Positions 9,501 through 15,325 of a stretch of 22,200 nucleotides of DNA are shown in pieces. Origin of the DNA: an uncultured Oscillospiraceae bacterium (lineage in GTDB: Bacteria; Bacillota; Clostridia; Oscillospirales; Oscillospiraceae); NCBI GenBank assembly GCA_900763965.1, contig CAAFMG010000076.1, positions 1 through 22,200 on the forward strand, given 5' to 3'. Below the pieces are notes generated by a model. That model was not told the origin of the DNA, searched no databases, and saw only the letters and a program-made list of their open reading frames with translations. Position 1 is the first letter of the stretch. Every line of letters begins with the position of its first letter. Both the position numbers and the translations under genes were made by a program.

Positions 9501-11224
9501 TCGGAAAGGGCCTGGATTGTCTGTCTGAGGCGAACAACTTTGTGGAAATGATGCCCAGATTCGCAGAGTACATTGCAAGCCGGGAAATGGGGCGCTCCGT
9601 GGAGGTTTCTCTGCTGGATTCTGCCCGGGTGACAACCAACTTCGCCGCCGGCGGCAAGCTGACAAAGCTGCTGAACCGCAACGGCTGCACGTTCCTGAAT
9701 GCCTCTGTACAGGGCACGACCCAGTTCGCCCGAAACTTCTATGAGGCGAAAACCAACGGCTTCAAAGCCTGGGCTTCCCTGGCCGGACGGCTGACCATTG
9801 CCGGTGTGCTGCCTGAGATCCTGAATGGCTTGATCTGGGACGATGACGATGAATACGAAGAACAGCCGGACTATATCAAGGACAACTATTTCCTCATCGG
9901 CAAGTTCGGCGATGGGCAGTTCTTCCGTATTCCGAAGGGCAGAGCCGTTGCCGCCCTGAATGCATCTATGAAGTATGTTTCTGAGAACCCCTCCGGCGAC
10001 GACCAGATGGACTTTGAGCGCTATGTGAAGATCCTGGCTGACAACCTGGCACCCAACAACCCCTTCACCGACAATGTTTTTGCACCTGCCTATCAGGCCC
10101 TTGTCAGCAAAAAGACCTGGTATGGCGAAGATGTCACCCCCAGACGGTTGAAAGATCTTCCGGAAGATGAACAGTATGACGAGAAAACCTCCAGCCTTGC
10201 TATCTGGCTGGCTGAGAAAATCGACGGTGTGAATCCCAAACAGGTTCACTATCTGCTGGACAACTACTCCGGCGTGATCGGCGATATGTTTTTGCCACTG
10301 ACTACGCCAAAAGCGGAAAGCAACATCGACAACCCCTTCGGGAAGGCGCTGCTTGCACCGCTGAAAAATGAGTTCACCACCGATTCCGTTCTCAACAGCC
10401 GGATCGTTGGCGACTTCTATGACAAGATGGAAGCGATGGACACCAAACAGCAGGGAGCCAGAGCCACCAAGGATGAACAGGCGCTGGCGAGCCACTATAT
10501 CTATGCCAATGCTGAAATCTCCAAACTCTTTGCCCAGGAACGCCAGATCCAGACGAGCGACCTCCCGGATAGTGAAAAATATCCCAAGGTGCGGCAGATC
10601 CGAAAGCAGATCCTGGGGATCATGCGGGATACGATGAACAACCAGGATGTGAAGCGAACCGGCAATTATGCGGTGATCGGCGGCAGCCGGTACAACTATG
10701 ACCCGGAACGCAAACGCTGGTTCAAAATACAGGTCAAGAACGCAGACGGCACTGACAATTACTATGCCAAGCAGGAAAAACAGGTCACGGCGGCGCTGGG
10801 CATCTCTCAGGAGGAGTATTGGAACAACCGGCAGAAATATGACGATATCTATTATATCGGCTATGGCTACGACAAAGGCTCCGCTGAGGATGATTCCATC
10901 ATCACCGGCAAGTATGTCTTTGGCCTGGATCAGTTCGGCAATTATGCAGGGAAGCTGAAAACCTTCAAGGCAGACAAGGACGAGCATGGGGAAAGCATCC
11001 CCGGTACGAAAAAGAAGAAGGTCAGGGATTATGTCTATAACCTGGACATTCCCGAGACCGAAAAGCACATTCTGTTCAAGAGCCAGTACAAGCACGAAAA
11101 CAAGCACAACTATGAGATCATCGACTATCTGAACGAGCGGGAGGACATCACCTATAAGCAGATGGAAGATATCTTGACGGAGCTTGGCATGGTCGTGGAC
11201 AGCAATGGCTACATCACATGGTAG
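3599..11224 (+). CDS. Giant polyvalent phage internal virion / ejection protein with metallopeptidase and LPD38-like domains
   Basis: This 2541-residue protein is preceded by GAGGA. Residues 1-75 are low complexity. Residues about 150-330 are Ala/Gly/Ser-rich amphipathic helices of the kind seen in membrane-active ejection proteins. A zinc metallopeptidase motif HELTH lies at 576-580, with E625 or E633 as the likely third ligand. Residues 702-890 form an AT-richer inserted segment that overlaps another reading frame. A Pro-rich linker with short repeats lies at about 1175-1265. Two equal-length 95-residue repeats (1354-1448 and 1675-1769) each end in YVPV. Residues about 1885-2260 resemble the large-polyvalent-protein-associated domain 38 of phage and conjugative proteins. 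It is probably packaged in the virion and delivered to the host cell, where the peptidase could open the wall or process virion proteins. The domain names are from memory of the families; the HExxH motif and the repeats are directly visible. Confidence 0.8.
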   Translation: MKRSELESVLKAQVRNSPVKNTDLAPAIKAPTGNNSSGGLAPLPSASSPIAPEPTWFNSAAISNFSNNKMATALETQNDLLLSFESGAVGVPDGLQKGIAGILGLEVKDRYDERKIAYYLEPFMPFIADHNFSTLLAGLYRTYKRPSYEEAEKAKREYSVLGDKSRGLIKSGGQMTGEMLLANVGIPRTATLALSSLGGEMESALAQGATRKEALVSGTISAAGEVLSEKMFDVVPFEGKALFEGLSDKAVRGIKNSVVASLAKIGIDAVSEGSEEIVSSLVSRLGQKLTYESDKSLKEMFASKEALQDYVDSFIGGAVMGSVFSSANAINAKAHGVDFGTGMTKTERQVVDSIYKNTLDNADHKLSGKEKSKIYTDIQADMAQGNISIEYLQKVLSPELDNKYRSMIQEQNNLINEYNTIVEQGVSNDPHDPKRQRAFEIQDILEKTNHLVVEARNNLLTETARKVRGTQLEESYREAVRSGRKFEFDSSRYSGKALEFYQHVQDSGIVNDTNASHKTVDFLARLVEDGLDIRIADADTMRQLSGMENAPNGIKANGSIYLNWQSGKLNEVITGHELTHFLQGADSYQALRDTVIDYAKANGIYDERMEGIRSVYGEGTDYDGELVADLVGEKLFSDPDFVHTLATRNKPLAQKIYDGIKHLCKMAFGTPQERQLEKMRTQFLEAYRDGLKADSSGDGGGMEFSRSKKKKEYDTTKLHWAIEEHLITENDQSAFWTQLANINKLGYYNYKTESGEYMIRGDSAFMFTDGDFKAPTLSSVVQFTESDPAERHHIMEDFSYAYRKYGSIQEAVSMVEAVFGEESVRFRQGSYDGNNRSGNGRRGQGADRNASYQRDSVGKVRQEVNNRAVDVDADGSYSFPRVDADGKAEYSLDPAESLESRLERYREDPKFMEGVENHHNARAAEDARRNNADTNVSTDTVPLERFTENKNYRAGLKKVYEYISETGNMAWAVREGLSATKNLGGALSNLFKHHGVDPTAFYSDYMSMDYSGFAKKWEPKFSGEDFNTVMQYSHRAPYGSGSSVVDRIKESAYVVPYAQLDSARRAKVNDTFRDIIHDLWMEAEYEASGPMLDNPKFENPEKAASFFYEILEHDAEYARYYYDVYLESGKNTANMEFSGGADSNILNQFFGAIRSAGRQMYVLNGMKERGFRAPEAHRTSDIAPIRSDISAQGDGALNRVPSVTEDIAPIRKDIPVRPPSGAEPGSTSHQTDVPIAPAPDVAKVGHIAPGPASAQADTASPVSEERAKIRQTVERIRGSEPNDANAKPKSEREQFARDKFYDSIPADVREKTGKRWDAVKKATDAALDFVLTDSYGGRPVNDIFTEVREAGIGDEFDSYLLHLLNVDHMTLQSRFGIENKPVWNIPTTAEISRQEATRLEAKYPQFAKLREEVYRYNNALRDALAEGGVITQETADLWAERYPHYVPVKRAGFGDESKITDMLGFLLENQDTALSLDEAGNFVTAAEATAPTKEFVGSGRQILPIGDTMVSRAFQTFWSVALNEANTGKASKPGDLGPVRKDLPKISNTSPIFPDVTTAMPERNRTYQQSLEINEELGDLVERDALKDFEPTIQERFGEGRKTALTQIEEYVIDNGFVFEKLSKKIRDRSLEASWNNIRNARARAEYLIAHGDAEKGVRSLMDIEKQIRKTGAANDFNSYMAYRAQADGLTIKQRTALFDNFSFAQNVSASDAQARVAALETIHPEFRALAADIDTYVANVQNLLVENHVIDQGTLDLWHELLPTYVPVQTTDAGIASITDSLADWTGKVERAVSTNSFAQKLEGVLKTGKDGTDPFNFRRFVKSLEYGRMNDFSTTQDYRYRYYADGKMRTMEVTPEMYEAMKKSSAIWGTSIKGLSSFSDARRRIITEYNPYFLLKNAVRDIQDVIINSQHAVQTYGSIPRAMTEYFTKGALYQEYARNGGTANSYFQSDKKKLDLEKRSKAVQTIGKGLDCLSEANNFVEMMPRFAEYIASREMGRSVEVSLLDSARVTTNFAAGGKLTKLLNRNGCTFLNASVQGTTQFARNFYEAKTNGFKAWASLAGRLTIAGVLPEILNGLIWDDDDEYEEQPDYIKDNYFLIGKFGDGQFFRIPKGRAVAALNASMKYVSENPSGDDQMDFERYVKILADNLAPNNPFTDNVFAPAYQALVSKKTWYGEDVTPRRLKDLPEDEQYDEKTSSLAIWLAEKIDGVNPKQVHYLLDNYSGVIGDMFLPLTTPKAESNIDNPFGKALLAPLKNEFTTDSVLNSRIVGDFYDKMEAMDTKQQGARATKDEQALASHYIYANAEISKLFAQERQIQTSDLPDSEKYPKVRQIRKQILGIMRDTMNNQDVKRTGNYAVIGGSRYNYDPERKRWFKIQVKNADGTDNYYAKQEKQVTAALGISQEEYWNNRQKYDDIYYIGYGYDKGSAEDDSIITGKYVFGLDQFGNYAGKLKTFKADKDEHGESIPGTKKKKVRDYVYNLDIPETEKHILFKSQYKHENKHNYEIIDYLNEREDITYKQMEDILTELGMVVDSNGYITW
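5997..6191 (+). CDS. Overlapping small gene inside the giant phage gene (64 residues, unknown function)
   Basis: The frame is +1 relative to the giant gene. The ATG lies nine bases after GGAGG (5983-5987), a better ribosome binding site than several accepted genes here have. The product is charged and probably helical (start MPTENMDRYKKRYQW, end EILSGKYDKK). Its codons are ordinary (AAG, CTG, GAC, ATC, GAG), whereas the giant frame over the same bases uses many CGA, AGA, GTA, GGA and ATA codons and reads as low-complexity Arg/Gly/Asn. A terminator-like hairpin begins six bases after the TGA. The product is not recognised. It could be a partner of the domain just upstream (for example an immunity-type protein), a relic of a captured gene, or a chance frame; the three signals together favour a real or once-real gene. 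Confidence 0.55.
   Translation: MPTENMDRYKKRYQWSKLCSEKNLSGSDRVAMMETIAAGTDDEDKELIATHLIKEILSGKYDKK
6197..6226 (+). terminator. Terminator-like hairpin inside the giant phage gene
   Basis: The 8-bp perfect stem AGAGCCGT (6197-6204) and ACGGCTCT (6219-6226) has a 14-base loop and is followed by TATTCTTTC. It begins six bases after the stop of the small overlapping gene. The T-tract is broken, so termination would be partial at best, and full termination would cut off the last two thirds of the giant gene. It may be a relic of an operon end. Confidence 0.35.
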
Positions 11225-11232
11225 GTGATCGT

Positions 11233-11637
11233 ATGAGTAAACAGGATCGGCAGGGGGTACGCACCCCTGCCGAGTTGGAACGGAAGTATGCCTTTGGAAC
11301 CGTGTTCAATGATCAGAACCGGGCCAACGCCCAACTTCGGGAATCTCTGTCTCAGATCGGACAGAGCCAGAGCCAGGCGAATGCCCAGTTCACTGCCCTG
11401 ACTGCCCAGCTCCGCCAGGATCTGACGAAACAGCAGCAGGCTCTGGATGGGCTGACCCAGCGGGTTGCTCAGGTGGAGCGGGAGACCTCAGGCAACACAT
11501 CCGCTATCGGAGAACTACGGACGGCTCTGGCATCGGCAAACAGCAAACTAGAAGCCCTCCAAGGGAAACAAACTTCCCTGGAGGGCATGATTTCCACGTT
11601 GGATGAGCGGATCAAAGCATTGGAGGCGGCAAAATGA
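11233..11637 (+). CDS. Phage coiled-coil protein, possible tail needle or fibre component
   Basis: This 134-residue protein begins MSKQDRQGVRTPAELERKY and is then almost wholly a heptad-type coiled coil (residues 30-134; Gln-rich at first, Leu/Ile/Ala-spaced at the end). I chose the ATG at 11233, behind AGGTGA, over the in-frame ATG at 11218, which overlaps the giant gene stop. The short N-terminal section ahead of a long coiled coil is common just upstream of lysis genes in phages of Clostridia. A trimeric coiled coil at this position could act like the P22 tail needle, but no motif proves that. The stop overlaps the endolysin start by 4 bases. Confidence 0.65.
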   Translation: MSKQDRQGVRTPAELERKYAFGTVFNDQNRANAQLRESLSQIGQSQSQANAQFTALTAQLRQDLTKQQQALDGLTQRVAQVERETSGNTSAIGELRTALASANSKLEALQGKQTSLEGMISTLDERIKALEAAK

Positions 11638-12224
11638 CCACAAAACAGATTCAAAACCTTTTGCAGTTTTTGGACTACTACAAGATCCCTGTGGATGGAA
11701 TCTGGGGCAGGGGCACAGAAACGGCAATCAGGACATTTCAGGCGGACTTCGGCCTGCCGGTCACCGGTGCAGCAGACGAGGACACCGTAAAAGCCTTGAC
11801 CCACTCGGTGGCTTATGGCATTGAAAAGAAAAATCCCCCGGCAAATGCAGCTACAGGCACATTCTGGGATGGTATCAAATACTTCTCCCGGCGGGAATTT
11901 GCCTGCAAGTGCGGCAATTACCATACCCCCTATTGTAACGGATATCCCTCTGAACCGAAAGAACAGCTGGTGCGTTTGGCTGACCGGATCAGAGAAAAAT
12001 GTGGCGTACCTGTGGAGATCGTCAGCGGCCTGCGCTGTCCCCAGCATAACGCTGACAGTCACGGTGTAGCCAATTCCCAGCACATGGACGGAACCGCTGC
12101 GGATATCCATGCCAGAGGCATGGGCGGTGAAGCCCTGCTGAGAATCGTTCAGGGAATGGACGGTGTGCGTTACTGTTACCATATCCCCGGCAGCGACAAT
12201 GTACATTTTGACATTCCGAGGTGA
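11634..12224 (+). CDS. Endolysin: peptidoglycan-binding domain plus M15 peptidase
   Basis: This 196-residue lysis enzyme has no signal peptide, so it needs the holin to reach the wall. Residues about 3-62 are a PG_binding_1 domain (VDGIWGRGTETAIRTFQ). Residues about 75-196 are an M15-family zinc peptidase: FSRREFACKCG marks its start, then the SxHxxGxAxD zinc motif with H150 and D157, and the third ligand H191 in VHFDI. Such enzymes cut peptide cross-links or stem peptides of peptidoglycan, usually as D-Ala-D-Ala carboxypeptidase or L-Ala-D-Glu/D-Asp endopeptidase; the exact bond cannot be told from sequence alone. All zinc-binding residues are present, so the enzyme should be active. Confidence 0.9.
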   Translation: MTTKQIQNLLQFLDYYKIPVDGIWGRGTETAIRTFQADFGLPVTGAADEDTVKALTHSVAYGIEKKNPPANAATGTFWDGIKYFSRREFACKCGNYHTPYCNGYPSEPKEQLVRLADRIREKCGVPVEIVSGLRCPQHNADSHGVANSQHMDGTAADIHARGMGGEALLRIVQGMDGVRYCYHIPGSDNVHFDIPR

Positions 12225-12228
12225 AAAA

Positions 12229-12528
12229 ATGAGTTTTAACAATCTGGCGGCACTGGCTGCCAACATCATGGCGGTGGTTTCTTTCCTGGCTTTCTTGATC
12301 CGCCCCATCCGGGAACGGCTTTTGGGGATGGAGGCGATTCGGGAAGGCAACCGGTGTCTGCTCCGGGCGGAGATCGTGCGGATCTACTACAGGCACCTGA
12401 GCGACAAGGAGCTGCGGGAGTATGAGTATAAGCTCCTGGTGTCCAGCCACAAAGCCTACAAGGCTCTGGGTGGAAATTCGTTTATTGATCGTATCGTCAG
12501 TGAAATGAAAACGTGGGCTATCGTTTAA
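12229..12528 (+). CDS. Small phage membrane protein of the lysis cassette
   Basis: This 99-residue protein starts at 12229 behind AGGTGA (12219-12224); longer in-frame starts lie inside the endolysin gene and lack such a site. Residues 5-24 form one membrane helix (LAALAANIMAVVSFLAFLI). A basic stretch (RPIRERLL) follows, then a charged helical domain with the motif IVRIYYRHLSDKELREYEY and the end GNSFIDRIVSEMKTW. Proteins of this shape sit between endolysin and holin in many prophages of Clostridia, but I know of no proven function. It may be a second holin, an antiholin or a wall-spanning helper. The positive flank predicts a cytoplasmic C-terminus. Confidence 0.75.
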   Translation: MSFNNLAALAANIMAVVSFLAFLIRPIRERLLGMEAIREGNRCLLRAEIVRIYYRHLSDKELREYEYKLLVSSHKAYKALGGNSFIDRIVSEMKTWAIV

Positions 12529-12546
12529 TTTGAGGAGGAAAAAAGT

Positions 12547-12819
12547 ATGTTCAATATCAACTGGAAAGTTCGTTTCACCAATCCTGTGTTCGTTGCCCAG
12601 CTGCTTCTGGCTGTGCTGTCCCCGATTCTGGCCTATGCCGGACTTACCGCCGCAGATCTGACCACCTGGGGTGCGCTGTGGGATCTGCTGGTGGGCGCTG
12701 TCAGCAATCCTTATGTGCTGGCTCTTGTCTGCATCAGCGTATGGAATGCCTTGAATGATCCCACTACGCACGGCATTTCCGACAGCGAACAGGCGCTTAC
12801 TTACAGACGGCCTAAGTAA
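12547..12819 (+). CDS. Holin, phi-LC3 family
   Basis: This 90-residue protein has two hydrophobic segments (about residues 13-33 and 45-67), a turn between them, and the family's characteristic C-terminus NDPTTHGISDSEQALTY ending in Pro-Lys. Such holins gather in the cytoplasmic membrane late in infection and open holes that release the endolysin. A strong GAGGAGG ribosome binding site lies at 12532-12538. It is the last gene of the late operon and is followed at once by a strong terminator. Length and layout are normal for the family. Confidence 0.9.
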   Translation: MFNINWKVRFTNPVFVAQLLLAVLSPILAYAGLTAADLTTWGALWDLLVGAVSNPYVLALVCISVWNALNDPTTHGISDSEQALTYRRPK

Positions 12820-12826
12820 ATATAAT

Positions 12827-12868
12827 GGGGGAAGATCGGCTTCGGCCTTTCTTCCCCCTCTTTTTTAT
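12827..12868 (+). terminator. Rho-independent terminator of the phage late operon
   Basis: Stem GGGGGAAG (12827-12834) pairs with CTTCCCCC (12851-12858), with an inner GGC-TTCG-GCC tip, followed by a T-rich tract. It lies eight bases after the holin stop. Confidence 0.9.
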
Positions 12869-12880
12869 TTTTGGCGAACA

Positions 12881-12908
12881 AAAAAAAGACTCCTCTATCT
12901 GAGGAGCC
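12881..12908 (-). terminator. Terminator downstream of tRNA-Leu
   Basis: Read on the - strand, GGCTCCTC, a 5-base loop and GAGGAGTC form an 8-bp stem with one G-T pair, followed by seven T's. It lies about 40 bases beyond the 3' end of the tRNA. The + strand version also has T's after the stem, so it may work both ways. Confidence 0.8.
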
Positions 12909-12948
12909 TTTTTTCAATCGCCACAAAGAACATTGTGACAAAAACTCT

Positions 12949-13037
12949 TGGTGCCGCTAACCGGACTCGAACCGGTACGAAGATCGCTCTTCAGCAGATT
13001 TTAAGTCTGCGGTGTCTACCTATTCCACCATAGCGGC
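12949..13037 (-). tRNA. tRNA-Leu(UAA)
   Basis: The acceptor stem GCCGCTA/TAGCGGC is followed by discriminator A and an encoded CCA. The anticodon stem GCAGA/TCTGC encloses the loop CTTAAAA, giving anticodon TAA. The T-arm is CCGG-TTCGAGT-CCGG. A long variable arm is present, as expected for a class II tRNA; total length is 89. The 3' end faces the end of the prophage late operon, the usual orientation for integration into a tRNA 3' end. It has its own promoter and terminator. Confidence 0.95.
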
Positions 13038-13050
13038 ATACTACGAAGGA

Positions 13051-13079
13051 ATGATAGCACAAGATTGGCTTTTCGTCAA
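13051..13079 (-). promoter_or_regulatory. Promoter of tRNA-Leu
   Basis: On the - strand TTGACG (13079-13074), a 17-base spacer and TATCAT (13056-13051) form a sigma-A type promoter. Its -10 ends 13 bases before the mature tRNA 5' end, which suggests a very short leader. Confidence 0.75.
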
Positions 13080-13083
13080 GTAA

Positions 13084-13133
13084 TGCCGGGGAAAAAACCG
13101 CATCACAGTGCCGGGGAAAAAACCGAATTACAG
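13084..13133 (-). repeat. Two adjacent 25-bp direct repeats at the end of the yfbR-like gene
   Basis: Units 13084-13108 and 13109-13133 match at 23 of 25 bases and touch exactly. The second unit contains the last Leu codon and TAA stop of the yfbR-like gene on the - strand; the first has the matching CTG-TGA. The core TGCCGGGGAAAAAACCG is shared. Confidence 0.85.
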
Positions 13134-13703
13134 CTGATCCAGGTTCAGGGTGAAGGCGCTCAGGCAGTTTTCCAGGAACCAGTCCAGTTCCGGGCGGTTC
13201 ATGGCTTTCAGGGCCTGCCAGGTCTGGCTGGCGGCGGTGTCGAATTCGGCGTTTCCGGCCTTCTGCTCCTCCAGACACTTGATGTGGGCGCAGAGCTTGT
13301 CCGCTCCCTTGACGAAGGGGGCCAGCTGCTCGTCATCTTCCAGAACGTCATGTTCATAGCTGGCCCGAAGCTGGGGCGGGAGCCGATCCAGCAGGCGGTT
13401 TCCGGCAATCCGCTCCACCTGCTTGTAGGCATCCTTAATTTCCGGGTTATAGTATTTGATAGGGGTGGGCAGATCTCCGGTGAGGATCTCGGAAGCATCG
13501 TGGTACAGTGCCGCCACGGCGCACCGATCCGGATCCGGGGTGGGCAGACCCAGAATGTCCCGGCGGATCAGTGCCAGGGCGTGGGCCAGCACCGCTGTCT
13601 GATAGCTGTGCTCCTGAATGTTTTCGGAAAAGGAGTTGCGCATCAGCCCCCAGCGGGTGATATAGCGCATTCTGCCCAGCAGGGCGTAAAATTCATTTGC
13701 CAT
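13128..13703 (-). CDS. yfbR: YfbR-like 5'-deoxynucleotidase (HD domain)
   Basis: This 191-residue protein is close to the length of E. coli YfbR (199). It carries the HD phosphohydrolase metal site as H32, H68-D69 and D135, almost the same positions as in E. coli (H33, H68, D69, D137), and the RW pair at 17-18 ahead of it. The family removes the 5' phosphate from deoxynucleoside monophosphates in the cytoplasm, using a divalent metal, and helps balance dNTP pools. The start (ATG at 13703) overlaps the end of the HAD phosphatase gene by 11 bases behind GGAGATT, so translation is probably coupled. It is the last gene of a four-gene operon that also encodes replication-initiation proteins. Confidence 0.9.
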   Translation of the reverse strand: MANEFYALLGRMRYITRWGLMRNSFSENIQEHSYQTAVLAHALALIRRDILGLPTPDPDRCAVAALYHDASEILTGDLPTPIKYYNPEIKDAYKQVERIAGNRLLDRLPPQLRASYEHDVLEDDEQLAPFVKGADKLCAHIKCLEEQKAGNAEFDTAASQTWQALKAMNRPELDWFLENCLSAFTLNLDQL

Positions 13704-14337
13704 GGATAATCTCCTCGATCATGTCTGCCAGCTTCTCCGGGCTGGGGCACAGGTGAGTCCCCCCGGCAGCCTCCAGCGCCTGACGGCTGCGGAAGCCCCA
13801 AAGCACCGAAACGCACGCCGCCCCGGCGTTCTTTGCCGTCTGAACGTCCACCTCACTGTCTCCCACATAAATGCACCGATCCGCCCCAATGGCCGCCATG
13901 GCCCGGAAAACCATATCCGGCGCAGGCTTCCGGGGGCATCCGGCGATCTCACCCATGGCGGGGATGCCGGGAAAATAGTCGGCACACAGAGCCTTCACGG
14001 CGCTGTCTGGCTTGTTGGAGACGATGGCCAGGGGATAGCGTTCTTTCAGGATCCCCAGTGCCTCCGGGATGCCGGGGTAGGGCTTGGTTTTGATTTGACA
14101 GTGGGCGGTGTAGTAGGGCTTATACACTGCCAGCAGCTGGGCAATGGTGCTTTCTGCCGTGCCTGCGGGAAGACTTCTGCGCAGCTGGGTCTGGGCACCG
14201 TTTCCCAGGGCGATGCGTATCTGCTCACAGGTTCGGCTGGGGTAGCCGAACCGGGCCAGGGTGTAGTTGGTGGCATCCGTCAGATCCTCCAGGGTATCCA
14301 GCAGAGTGCCGTCCAGGTCAAACAGGATCCCGGTCAT
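13693..14337 (-). CDS. HAD-superfamily phosphatase, phosphoglycolate phosphatase-like
   Basis: This 214-residue protein has all four HAD motifs. Motif I is DLDGTLLDT (nucleophile D7, acid/base D9), motif II is the Ser in VSNK, motif III is the Lys in CPRKPAPD, and motif IV is GDSEVD. A helical cap domain sits between motifs I and II (residues about 15-85), as in the Gph/PpaX branch. It is a cytoplasmic Mg-dependent phosphatase; the substrate could be 2-phosphoglycolate, pyrophosphate or another small phosphate ester, and motifs alone do not decide. Only one base separates its start from the stop of the dnaC-like gene, and GGGGGA lies ahead of the ATG. Confidence 0.88.
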   Translation of the reverse strand: MTGILFDLDGTLLDTLEDLTDATNYTLARFGYPSRTCEQIRIALGNGAQTQLRRSLPAGTAESTIAQLLAVYKPYYTAHCQIKTKPYPGIPEALGILKERYPLAIVSNKPDSAVKALCADYFPGIPAMGEIAGCPRKPAPDMVFRAMAAIGADRCIYVGDSEVDVQTAKNAGAACVSVLWGFRSRQALEAAGGTHLCPSPEKLADMIEEIIHGK

Positions 14338-14338
14338 G

Positions 14339-15322
14339 TTACATCCCCCAATTCTTCTTGGCCCGGATGTCCTCTCCCAGGAAGGGAACCCGCTGGAAGT
14401 TGCCGTTCAGCCGGGAAGCCACCTGGGAGGAATACCGCCGGGAAAAGTCCTCGGTGTTCAGATTCGTGGACAGGATCATGGGCCTGCCGTAAAGGATCCG
14501 GTCATTGATCAGGGTGTACAGTGCCGAGGTGGTGAACTGGCTGGGCATTTCCGTGCCCAGATCGTCCACAATGAGAAGGTCGCAGTCGGTGTACCGCTGG
14601 GAATCCTGCCGGGCCTGCTCGTCATTGTAGAACTTGGCCCGCTCCAGCTTGCCAAAGAGGTGGGATGCACTTTCGTACACCACCGAGTAGCCCCGATCCG
14701 CCACCACCCGGGCGATGCAGGCAGACAGGAAGGTTTTCCCCAGGCCCGTATCTCCGGAGAACAGCAGATTGGGGGATTTTTCCGAGAAGGTGGCGGCATA
14801 TCGGCGGCACATCTGAAGATTCCGCTCCATCAGCGCCCGGACATTCACCTTCATCACCGGATCCAGCCGATCCGGGTAGTAGTCCAGGCTGAACTGCTCA
14901 AACCGATCCTTGCCTGCGCTGAGGAAGGTCAGCTCCTTTTTCTGCTCCTGACGGCACAGCTCCCGCAGGCACTCGCACATATTGCTGCCCACATAGCCGC
15001 TGCCGCCGCAGACGGTGCAGATGGGGCTGTCATCTAAGTACCCTTCTTCAAAATACTGCCCCACCAGCCGGGCCCGCTCCTGCTGCAAGGCCAGATTCTC
15101 CTGCCGGATGGCATCCATTTCCGCCCTGCCGTCGCTGCCCTTGCGGAAAGCGGCCTGGGCAGCCTGGGCCATGGTGCGCCGCAGCTGCAAGTCGATCTGC
15201 CGGATCCGGGGGCATTTTTCGTAAGCCTGCGCCAAATGCTGCCGGTTTTCCGACTCCCGATCCTCCCTGGCCTGGGCCAGCCGTTCTCTGGCACGGCGGA
15301 TCACTTCTGCGCTGTATGCCAT
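14339..15322 (-). CDS. DnaC/DnaI-type replicative helicase loader (AAA+ ATPase)
   Basis: This 327-residue protein has a charged helical N-terminal part (1-95), a zinc-binding cluster C102-x2-C105-x10-C116-x-C118, then an AAA+ domain with Walker A GDTGLGKT (190-197) and Walker B LLIVDDLG. A sensor-like stretch (MILSTNLN) and a terminal Arg-rich helix complete it. This layout is that of DnaI-like loaders that place the replicative helicase on single-stranded DNA at the origin. The gene starts three bases after the dnaD-like stop, with its ribosome binding site inside that gene's end. Pairing with DnaD-like proteins is typical in Clostridia and supports a chromosomal, not phage, replication role. 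Confidence 0.9.
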   Translation of the reverse strand: MAYSAEVIRRARERLAQAREDRESENRQHLAQAYEKCPRIRQIDLQLRRTMAQAAQAAFRKGSDGRAEMDAIRQENLALQQERARLVGQYFEEGYLDDSPICTVCGGSGYVGSNMCECLRELCRQEQKKELTFLSAGKDRFEQFSLDYYPDRLDPVMKVNVRALMERNLQMCRRYAATFSEKSPNLLFSGDTGLGKTFLSACIARVVADRGYSVVYESASHLFGKLERAKFYNDEQARQDSQRYTDCDLLIVDDLGTEMPSQFTTSALYTLINDRILYGRPMILSTNLNTEDFSRRYSSQVASRLNGNFQRVPFLGEDIRAKKNWGM

Positions 15323-15325
15323 AGC

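Larger units (their letters stand above)
326..12868 (+). mobile_element. Prophage late region (adaptor to lysis cassette), left part outside window or lost
   Basis: Eight consecutive + strand genes with little or no spacing form one late transcription unit, from a head-tail adaptor-like gene to a holin followed by a strong terminator. The holin, endolysin and large polyvalent protein are phage families. The order (small adaptor, beta-rich plug-like protein, coiled-coil ejection protein, giant internal-virion protein) recalls P22-like short-tailed phages, where gp4 and gp10 precede the ejection proteins. That parallel is by position and general appearance, not by alignment. No integrase, repressor, terminase, portal or capsid gene is present here. 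Every main frame is open, so this part is not visibly decayed. Confidence 0.8.

Noticed and set aside
8018..11107. 1029-codon open frame on the - strand opposite the giant phage gene
   Set aside because: It is the antisense shadow of a GC-rich coding frame. Its translation is Leu/Val/Ile-heavy without domains, it has no ribosome binding site, and the + strand frame has recognisable domains.
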